Source: Treponema sp. (GTDB taxonomy: Bacteria > Spirochaetota > Spirochaetia > Treponematales > Breznakiellaceae). Taken from it: a stretch of DNA of 64,000 nt. Under the pieces are notes generated by a model that saw nothing but the letters and a program-made list of their open reading frames with translations, made no database searches and was not told where the DNA came from. The DNA is taken from contig WRLP01000004.1 of NCBI GenBank assembly GCA_009777535.1, positions 1-64,000 on the forward strand. The letters run 5' to 3'. Below, piece after piece: positions 39,055 through 46,388 of this stretch. The translations under genes and the position numbers were made by a program. Within the stretch, counting starts at the first letter, position 1, and each line of letters opens with the position of its first letter.

Positions 39055-41628
39055 ATGAAAAAAAGGCCGGTGTTTTTATTTGTAATTTGCTGTTTTTTAT
39101 TTATCACAGCAGCGTGTGAAAACCCCCTGGTGAAGCCCTTTTACGACCGCTTTAAGACAGAGAAGGAAAGCGACGGTGGAGGAGATGGCCCGGGAAGGGC
39201 TAATCATACTGTCAGAGGAAATGAAAGAGCGCTTTCACCGATTGATAATACCATCAATATATCAATAGAAATCACTGAGTTAAGAGAAACTATAAATGAA
39301 GAAGAGTTAGCAATGTGGGTCAGTGGAGGTGAAATATTAAAATACCATTATTCGAAAGGACTTATACAAGATGGAAGCATAACTCTTGATGTTGAAGTAA
39401 CTTATGACGGAAGTAGATTTATCAACCCAAAGTTTACTTTTGATATATATCTAACTCAAGAAGAAAATATAACTCCGGTTGAAGGGGACTATGAATACGA
39501 TTACCCAATACAAGTAACTATAGAAATCCGAGACGGGCTGGCGGACTATGCAGGCGCAGAAGGCGAAGTTGACCGCCGTATCCCTGTGACCGGCGACAAT
39601 ATCCAGAGATTCAACGACTTCGCCAATGAGCCTGAGGGTTTATCGCGGCATTATGTACTGATTGAAGATACTGCCCTCCCGGAGCCAGGTGAGAGCAACT
39701 GGACGCCGATAGGCACTGGTGGCAACCCCTTTAACGGCAGTTTCGACGGCGGAGAGTACACTATCTCGGGCATTGTAATAAATAACCCCGACGACGACTA
39801 CCAGGGAATGTTCGGGTGGATCGGCTCCGACGGCGTGGTGAAGAACCTAACGCTGGATGACTGTAATATCACCGGCAAAGACCATGTCGGTGGTGTGGTG
39901 GGATACAGCGACGGCGGCGAAGTAACAAACAGTTATTTCAACAACGGTACAATCGAGGGCACAGGCAATCTTATCGGTGGTGTGGTGGGAACTAACAACG
40001 GCGGCGAAGTAACAGACAGCCACTTCAACGACAGCAGCGTTACCAGCACAGGTACAGGCACTGGCACTGGCAATATTGTCGGCGGTGTGGTCGGCTTTAA
40101 CGGAGAAGGCGGCATTGTAGAACTTTGCTCCGCAACTGGTAGCGTCACCGGCACTGGCACAGACATAGACACAGGTAACAATATCGGCGGTGTAGTGGGA
40201 GATAACAGTGGTACAGTAACAGGCAGCCACTTCGAAGGCGGCATCGTCGAGGGCGTGTACAACGTCGGCGGCGTGGTAGGGAACAACACACTTAGCGGCA
40301 CGGTGGAAGGATGCGAGTTCACCGGCACCGTTACCAGCTCAGGCAACAGTATTGGCGGTGTGGTAGGGTATAACAATGGTACAGTAAAAGGCAGCCGCTT
40401 CGAAGGAGGCAGCGTTATCGGCATAACCACAGCCACTATGGTCGGTGGTGTGGTGGGGTATAACTTGGCTGGTGCAGAAGTAATTAGGTGTACTGCTGCC
40501 GGTGAAGTAAATGGTATAAACAATATTGGCGGTGTAGTAGGGGATAACTATGGTGATGTCACAGACAGCCACTTCAACGGCGATACCGTTTCCGGTGAGG
40601 GCAACACGGTCGGCGGTATCGTGGCTTGGAACGCAGGTACGGTATCAGGCAGCCATTTTAACGGTGGCAGCGTCACAGGTACGGGCAATAATATCGGCGG
40701 TATTGTGGGGATGAACAATGGTAGTGTAACAGGCAGCCACTTCGAAGGCAACAGCGTCGAAGGTAGTAGTAGTTATGTTGGTGGTATAGTTGGCTGGAAT
40801 GGAGAATTTGGTAACTTAGATAAATGTCACTCAACGGGTAGTGTCACCGGCAAAAGGTATACAGGCGGCGTGGTGGGAGACAATGCTGGCGGCACAGTGA
40901 AAAATAGCTACACAACTGGAAATGTCACTGGAGAAGGTGACTATGTAGGCGGTGTGGTAGGGGCTAACGAATCTTTGCAGACTTATGATGATACATTCAT
41001 AGGCACAGTGAAGAATTGCTACTCAACCGGAAATGTCACTGGTTACGACAATGTTGGCGGTGTGGTTGGGCTAAATAATGGTAATAACACTATTCGGAGT
41101 ATTGTACAGAATTGTTATGCCACCGGAGATGTTGAAGGCAGCATTGCAGGCGGCGTGGTGGGGAGAAATGATGGTACTGTGCAGTACTGTTACTCCACCG
41201 GTGGTGTTAGTGGTGATGGTAATTCCGGCGGCATAGCTGGGGGCAATGGCGACTTTATAGCCAATTGTGTTGCACTTAATCCGAGTGTTAAAACCGATGA
41301 ACCATTCGTCGATATCAGGCGTGTAGTGGGGTTTGCCGAAGGCTCTACATTGGATAACAATTATGCGTGGAAAGATATGAAAGTGAACGAGGACACAATC
41401 ACTGATGGTACAACCGGTGACAAAAATGGCGCAGATGTGGATGCAATTTCACACGGTGGCACTCCCAACAATGGCGGTTATAGCATCCAAGATTTTTGGA
41501 CTGCTACAATGGGATGGTCTTTCGGTAGTAACGATGACAGCCCGTGGACGTGGGGTCCTGACAATTATCTGCTGCCGGTACTTTATTGGCAAACGAGTTA
41601 TCCCGTAATGCCGGAGCACTTGGAGTAA
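39055..41628 (+). CDS. GLUG-repeat surface lipoprotein
   Basis: Lipobox TAAC followed by ENPLVKPFYDRFK; more than 15 GLUG-type repeats. Confidence 0.88.
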   Translation: MKKRPVFLFVICCFLFITAACENPLVKPFYDRFKTEKESDGGGDGPGRANHTVRGNERALSPIDNTINISIEITELRETINEEELAMWVSGGEILKYHYSKGLIQDGSITLDVEVTYDGSRFINPKFTFDIYLTQEENITPVEGDYEYDYPIQVTIEIRDGLADYAGAEGEVDRRIPVTGDNIQRFNDFANEPEGLSRHYVLIEDTALPEPGESNWTPIGTGGNPFNGSFDGGEYTISGIVINNPDDDYQGMFGWIGSDGVVKNLTLDDCNITGKDHVGGVVGYSDGGEVTNSYFNNGTIEGTGNLIGGVVGTNNGGEVTDSHFNDSSVTSTGTGTGTGNIVGGVVGFNGEGGIVELCSATGSVTGTGTDIDTGNNIGGVVGDNSGTVTGSHFEGGIVEGVYNVGGVVGNNTLSGTVEGCEFTGTVTSSGNSIGGVVGYNNGTVKGSRFEGGSVIGITTATMVGGVVGYNLAGAEVIRCTAAGEVNGINNIGGVVGDNYGDVTDSHFNGDTVSGEGNTVGGIVAWNAGTVSGSHFNGGSVTGTGNNIGGIVGMNNGSVTGSHFEGNSVEGSSSYVGGIVGWNGEFGNLDKCHSTGSVTGKRYTGGVVGDNAGGTVKNSYTTGNVTGEGDYVGGVVGANESLQTYDDTFIGTVKNCYSTGNVTGYDNVGGVVGLNNGNNTIRSIVQNCYATGDVEGSIAGGVVGRNDGTVQYCYSTGGVSGDGNSGGIAGGNGDFIANCVALNPSVKTDEPFVDIRRVVGFAEGSTLDNNYAWKDMKVNEDTITDGTTGDKNGADVDAISHGGTPNNGGYSIQDFWTATMGWSFGSNDDSPWTWGPDNYLLPVLYWQTSYPVMPEHLE

Positions 41629-41684
41629 GAGGGGGAGACCACGGATTTACACGGATTATCACGGATAATGAGAGGAAAAGGGAA

Positions 41685-41750
41685 GAATTTTTACCACTAA
41701 CAACACGAACCAGCAGTTCGATATTTTTTACTTGTTCGTGAGGTATTTTT
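41685..41750. repeat. Imperfect inverted repeat (copy 3, degraded)
   Basis: tttttaccactaacaacacgaacc ... acttgttcgtgaggtattttt. Confidence 0.6.
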
Positions 41751-41838
41751 CGGGAATTTTCATGCAAAGACGCTAAGGCGCAAAGAAAAGAAAAAGCATG
41801 GAAAAATAATTTTTCGGAATGATCTCACACGGAGATCG

Positions 41839-42002
41839 CGGGAGTCTGTAGGAAAACCCCATAAAAACCTCTTTACATGGGTGCTAAAGGATTGTTCGCT
41901 ATTTTTCTCGCACGGAGGCACGGGAGTCTGTAGGAAAACTCCATAAAAACCTCTTTACATGGGTGCTAAAGGATTGTTCGCTATTTTTCTCGCACGGAGG
42001 CG
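41839..42002. repeat. 82-bp intergenic tandem duplication
   Basis: cgggagtctgtaggaaaac(c/t)ccataaaaacctctttacatgggtgctaaaggattgttcgctatttttctcgcacggagg twice, period 82. Confidence 0.92.
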
Positions 42003-42040
42003 CGGAGATACGGAGCTCACGGAGGGAATATAAGGGATAA

Positions 42041-42667
42041 TTGTTATCTGCTATTTATAGTAAAATTTACTTAATATTTCCAAATTTTTCTAAAACACTA
42101 AAGCAAATTCTTACTTCAGCGCCATATATGTGTATGGAATTATCAAATTTAGTTCCTTTGACGAATAATATGTCAGAGGAACAAAGTAAAACGATGGTCA
42201 GTGAATTTTCCAACATTCACTGGCATCCGGCTTTCATTGAAGCCATTAAACTGGAACTGAGTGACTACAGGGATTCTCTGGAGTTTTTCTCAGAATTACC
42301 GCTCACTACAGAGCCGCTGCGTATAGACTGTATTGTCATAAAAAAGACAAAAGGGCTTGTTATTACCAAAAACATCGCTTCTGTATTTAGAGAAGTTAAT
42401 ATTTTGGAGTACAAAAGCCCTGACGATTATGTCTCAATAGCCGACTTTTACAAGGTCTATGGTTATGCATGCCTGTATGCTTCCCTGAAAAAAGTCCCTA
42501 TTACTAATTTAACAGTCTCGTTCATCGAAAGCCGCTTCCCGAAAAAGCTGTTTAAACATCTAAGAGAAATCCGTGGTTATGTGGTTGAAAAAAACGGTCC
42601 CGGGATATATATTGTTAAAGGGGACATATTACCGATACAGATAATTAACAGCAGGCATCTGATATAA
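42041..42667 (+). CDS. Rpn/PD-(D/E)XK nuclease-like protein, N-terminal part
   Basis: HPAFIEAIKLEL...RIDCIVIKK...VNILEYKSPDDYVSIADFYKVYGYACLY; start uncertain. Confidence 0.65.
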   Translation: MLSAIYSKIYLIFPNFSKTLKQILTSAPYMCMELSNLVPLTNNMSEEQSKTMVSEFSNIHWHPAFIEAIKLELSDYRDSLEFFSELPLTTEPLRIDCIVIKKTKGLVITKNIASVFREVNILEYKSPDDYVSIADFYKVYGYACLYASLKKVPITNLTVSFIESRFPKKLFKHLREIRGYVVEKNGPGIYIVKGDILPIQIINSRHLI

Positions 42668-42757
42668 GATAAAAGGTAAAAAGTAGAAGGTAATAGTAAA
42701 AGAGAGGATGTTCTCCTCCCTTTTACCTTTTCCTTTCTAACTTTTAGCTTTTTTATA
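42666..42757. repeat. Palindromic purine/pyrimidine repeat between the two nuclease ORFs
   Basis: aaaaggtaaaaagtagaaggtaatagtaaaagagagga ... tcctcccttttaccttttcctttctaacttttagc. Confidence 0.75.
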
Positions 42758-42770
42758 GGAGGCAATAAAC

Positions 42771-42956
42771 ATGAGTAGTCCAGCAAAATCATTGGATGAA
42801 GTATTTGAAAGAACCGGCTGTTATGCCAGAGCTGAAGAACGCAAAGCTCTCGATATTGCTCGAAATATGGTCAAGCTGGGGCTTCCCATTGAAACCGTTG
42901 TTTCCGCTACTCGGCTTGATTCAGAAAAGGTGAAAAAACTTTTTCAGCAAACATAA
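42771..42956 (+). CDS. Short protein resembling the C-terminal tail of Rpn/PD-(D/E)XK-family proteins
   Basis: SLDEVFERTGCYARAEERKALDIARNMVKLGLPIETVVSATRLDSEKVKKLF; AGGAGG RBS. Confidence 0.55.
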   Translation: MSSPAKSLDEVFERTGCYARAEERKALDIARNMVKLGLPIETVVSATRLDSEKVKKLFQQT

Positions 42957-43040
42957 CAGAGAAGAGAAAAACTAAAAAAAATAAAGGTAAAAGGAAGGAT
43001 GTTTCAAAAACTATGGGGCGTAAAAATTGGGCTTTTTTTA

Positions 43041-43135
43041 GATTAACGTTGTTGCGCCCTACAACTACTTCACCAATCGAACTTTCTTAAGATTATCGTG
43101 ATTGCGTTATACAATCACTTCATAGCAAAAAATAA
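43041..43135. repeat. Two degenerate tandem hairpin repeats
   Basis: GTTGTTG-cgccctA-CAACTAC and GTGATTG-cgttata-CAATCAC within similar about 45-nt contexts. Confidence 0.7.
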
Positions 43136-43330
43136 CATACAATAAAGGAAATGTAAAGAAAAAAATCGGAAGAAAAAAATTCATTTGAAGGATATTTTGC
43201 TACACCATGGACAAATTTACAAATTTTTTCATTTTTCTTCCAAAACACTAAAGCACTATACGTCTGTGCGCCATATATATGTAGGTATAAGTTATGTCTA
43301 CTTTACCTTTTAGTTTTTAACTATTATCTT

Positions 43331-43960
43331 GTGATGGAGGATATTATTATGACAGAAGCGTTAACCTTTGAAAAAGTCTGGGCAATGTTCCAGGAAACAG
43401 ACAAAAAATTCCAGGAAACTGACCGAAAGATGAAAGAAACTGATCGGCAGATCAGCAGGCTTGGAAGCCGTTTTGGCGAATTGGCCGAACATCTGGTTGC
43501 TCCCAACATAAAAGAAAAATTCAGGGCTTTAAACTTAAAGTTCGAGCAAGTCTCTCTTGACCACAGTATTTATGACAGTAACGGACGCTGTCTTGCAGAG
43601 ATTGATATTCTGCTGGAAAACGGCGATACAGTTATGGTGGTAGAGGTAAAATCAAAACCGCACCACACAGATGTAGACGAACACATAAACCGCATGGAAG
43701 TATTACGTCGGCGTGCTGATACACGAAATGACATGCGAAAGTTTCAGGGAGCTATAGCCGGAGCCATAATGAGCGATTCAGTAAGAAATTATGCCCATAA
43801 AGCTGGTTTTTATGTGATAGAGCAGACAGGGGACACTGCCGGGAGCGACGAACCGGAGGTCCGGAGCGACCATTCAATCCTTCCACTCAGTGCGCGACCC
43901 GAAGGGGAGCCTACGGTTATGATAAATGTTCCCGAGGGCTTTACTGCTAGGGAGTGGTAG
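43331..43960 (+). CDS. Coiled-coil + PD-(D/E)XK nuclease-like protein (DUF3782-type)
   Basis: Heptad-like FQETDKKFQETDRKMKETDRQI; nuclease core AEIDILLENGDTVMVVEVKSK. Confidence 0.75.
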   Translation: MMEDIIMTEALTFEKVWAMFQETDKKFQETDRKMKETDRQISRLGSRFGELAEHLVAPNIKEKFRALNLKFEQVSLDHSIYDSNGRCLAEIDILLENGDTVMVVEVKSKPHHTDVDEHINRMEVLRRRADTRNDMRKFQGAIAGAIMSDSVRNYAHKAGFYVIEQTGDTAGSDEPEVRSDHSILPLSARPEGEPTVMINVPEGFTAREW

Positions 43961-44170
43961 AGAAGGTAAGATCTAATAGGAAAAGGTAACTGTTTCACCT
44001 AACGTTATCTTCCCTTAGTGCCTTTGTGTGAATTTTTCCCCTCTGCGTTCTCTGTGCCCCTGCGTGAAGGATTTTTTGAAAAATTATTCTCGCAGAGGCG
44101 CAGTGGCGCAGAGAAGAAAATAAACTAAAAAGCAAAAACCCAAAGAACGAGAATATTACGTAGCCTTTGC

Positions 44171-44227
44171 GTCTAACGCCCCAAAACCCTCGCTCTTTTT
44201 TAACTTTTCCCTCGCCCCCTCCCTTCA
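44171..44227 (-). repeat. Junction block D, related to 24178-24247, ending GCGTTAGAC on the minus strand
   Basis: Minus strand TTGAAGGGAGGGGGCGAGGGAAAAGTTAAAAAAGAGCGAGGGTTTTGGGGCGTTAGAC compared with TTTGAAGGCAGCGGGGTGAGAAAAGGTAGAAGAGCGGGAAGGCGTTAGGT. Confidence 0.6.
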
Positions 44228-44236
44228 ATAAAAACA

Positions 44237-44345
44237 GCCTGACTACTAAATGCCACCGGCAATTGGTTTTAATGATGTTTATCCAATTTTATTGACTTAC
44301 ATCAGTTCCCATTAATTCAACTCAAGTCTCATTAAGTAATCAGGC
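44237..44345 (-). repeat. About 109-bp inverted-repeat element, copy 1
   Basis: Ends GCCTGACTACTAAATG / CATTAAGTAATCAGGC; interior shared with 45477-45586. Confidence 0.9.
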
Positions 44346-44348
44346 CCC

Positions 44349-44640
44349 CTATTGTTTCGTCCACGTGTTACTCCCATTCGGCCTGGTATAAAGTCCAATG
44401 CCACCGTCTGCTGCAAAATACTTAGCCCGCAAGTCTCCAGGGAACGAATAGCTATCTGAAAAATTAGCGCTACTAATAGTACCCTGAAACCTGACACTGA
44501 TAAGCCCTGTGCAATCTCTGAAAGCATACTCCCCAATACTTGTAACGCTGTTTGGTATGTTTACGTTTGTGAGCTCTGTACAGCCGGTGAAAGCAGAAGT
44601 TCCAATGCTGGTAACGCTGTTTCCATTCTTTTCTATCTGT
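44349..44640 (-). pseudogene. 5'-truncated leucine-rich-repeat (BspA/LRR_5-like) gene end
   Basis: [96 protein letters not shown]. Confidence 0.85.
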
Positions 44641-44681
44641 CACCAATTACTCTCAAAAATACACATAGAGTTATGCGCAAA

Positions 44682-45107
44682 TTAGCTGCTTTGCGGAAAT
44701 AATTCAGGTACTTCTTTTTGTAAAAATTCCTTGATAGTTTTTGTGTGTGCAAGAACAATATTCATATCTTCTTCTGAAAGATCAAAACCCTTGTCATAGC
44801 GGGGTTGTACCGAGAAATAATTAATAGCTACGCAAAGTGAAGATATGCTAACGAATGATGGGCGGTGTTTAAGCGCCATAGAACATAGTATATCTAAATC
44901 ATGTATAAATGGCGGTTCTTCTCCCAAAACAACCAGTACTCCTTTTAGGTACTTTTCTGTCGCTTGTTGACAGAAAAAAGCGATTATTTCTGTTGGTATC
45001 GGGTGCATAGTTAAAGCAAGATGATTTGCAACAGCTAAATCCCTCTCTGCAAGGAATACCCAGTCTTCCGTGGTATTTGTCGGGCTATTTGTCCTCTGTT
45101 TAGCCAT
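44682..45107 (-). CDS. HEPN-domain toxin/nuclease-like protein
   Basis: DWVFLAERDLAVANHLA...IIAFFCQQATEKYLKGVLVVLGEEPPFIHDLDILC...RYDKGFDLSEEDMNIVLAHTKTIKEFL. Confidence 0.88.
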   Translation of the reverse strand: MAKQRTNSPTNTTEDWVFLAERDLAVANHLALTMHPIPTEIIAFFCQQATEKYLKGVLVVLGEEPPFIHDLDILCSMALKHRPSFVSISSLCVAINYFSVQPRYDKGFDLSEEDMNIVLAHTKTIKEFLQKEVPELFPQSS

Positions 45108-45426
45108 AAATTCTTATTCCGTCTCTGTTTACTTTATGCTCAAGGGTGAAACCGTCTAAACGGCTAAAAAAATCTTTCTTTTTCTTGGCGACTATATCTA
45201 CAGGCATAGATTTCTTGCGAGCAATAGCAAAGCTTATTTGTAACCCTGCATCCAAGTCCCTCATTTGGACATCATCTTTTAAGACCACATACAGATCAAT
45301 GTCGGAATCCTTGTGAGGAGTACCATAGGCGTAAGAACCAAACAGGTATATCTGCTCCACAGGAATGGCATTAATAATGAGTTCTTTAAGTTTTTCCAGT
45401 TCCGCCTGAACCTTAATATCCATACC
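45100..45426 (-). CDS. MNT-type nucleotidyltransferase antitoxin
   Basis: IYLFGSYAYGTPHKDSDIDLYVVL (GSxxxGTxxxxSDIDL); overlaps the HEPN gene. Confidence 0.88.
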   Translation of the reverse strand, partial: GMDIKVQAELEKLKELIINAIPVEQIYLFGSYAYGTPHKDSDIDLYVVLKDDVQMRDLDAGLQISFAIARKKSMPVDIVAKKKKDFFSRLDGFTLEHKVNRDGIRIYG

Positions 45427-45476
45427 CATATTATAATACCTTTTAAGGAAAATAGACACCCCCTTTTCCCTCTCCT

Positions 45477-45586
45477 GCCTGACTACTTAATGCCGCCGGC
45501 AATTGGTTTTAATAGATGTTTTTACACGTATTGTGATGAGCATCAGTCTCCAATAACTCAAGGCCAGTCTCATTAGGTAGTCAGGC
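45477..45586 (-). repeat. About 110-bp inverted-repeat element, copy 2
   Basis: Ends GCCTGACTACTTAATG / CATTAGGTAGTCAGGC; interior similar to 44237-44345. Confidence 0.9.
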
Positions 45587-45591
45587 CCCCC

Positions 45592-45876
45592 CTAAAAGGC
45601 TCGTATGGCACGAACGATACACGTAAATAAATCATTGCCTTTACTGTTGGTGCCCTGATAGCCACTGCTGAAACTCTGATACCATGCGGTGCCGATGTTG
45701 TTGATGAGCTGCGACGAAGACCAGATGGGGTTAGCAGAAAGCCCATCCACATGGCTTTGATTGATGTATAATTGGTTCAGTTCGTCTCTGCTAGGCAAAA
45801 ACCAGTCATCTTTACCTATATTCACATAATCATTACATGCTTTTGCCGCAGGGGCAATTGCTTCAAGGGCAAGCAT
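45592..45876 (-). pseudogene. 5'-truncated DUF1566 (Lcl C-terminal domain) gene end
   Basis: DYVNIGKDDWFLPSRDELNQLYINQSHVDGLSANPIWSSSQLINNIGTAWYQSFSSGYQGTNSKGNDLFTCIVRAIRAF*. Confidence 0.8.
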
Positions 45877-45944
45877 ACGGTACAGTCATTGTGTCAATAG
45901 CCTTCCGCTCTATAATATTTGCAAAATATAACGTTGGGTAATCA

Positions 45945-46241
45945 ATGACTAAATTAAGAACCATCCTTGCTCAAAATCTAAGGGCATATAGAAGCGAAAT
46001 GGGGTTTTCTCAATTAAAATTGGCAAATTTGGTGGATTCTGCCCCAAATTATATTGCCATGATTGAAGCTGAAAAGCGGTTCCCTACCGATACCATGCTT
46101 GAAAAAATTGCAACCGCTCTCCAACGTGAACCATGTGAATTATTTTCAACAATCCCATTGCAAAAAAGATGGCAGGAAGAATTGCTGGCAGATTTTGCGG
46201 AGTTCATTAACTTAAAAATGGGAAAAAATGATTTCACATAA
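45945..46241 (+). CDS. XRE-family helix-turn-helix regulator
   Basis: LAQNLRAYRSEMGFSQLKLANLVDSAPNYIAMIEAEKRFPTDTMLEKIATALQ. Confidence 0.88.
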   Translation: MTKLRTILAQNLRAYRSEMGFSQLKLANLVDSAPNYIAMIEAEKRFPTDTMLEKIATALQREPCELFSTIPLQKRWQEELLADFAEFINLKMGKNDFT

Positions 46242-46388
46242 CGCTTGTTTTCCCTTTCTAATCTTTTAATTTTTCTTTCCTCATCAGCGTAATCTGCGGA
46301 CTCTCTCAAAAATTTAATCACGTGAAGGCACGCAACGCAGAGAATTACACGTAACAAAACATTTTTACCCGGAAGCAGCTTCCGAAAA

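Noticed and set aside
39847-40751. Pro/Thr- and Cys/Ala-rich minus-strand ORFs
   Set aside because: Antisense of GLUG repeats.
44312-44536. 74-aa minus-strand [17 protein letters not shown]...
   Set aside because: Out-of-frame reading of the LRR gene end, whose correct frame gives [17 protein letters not shown].
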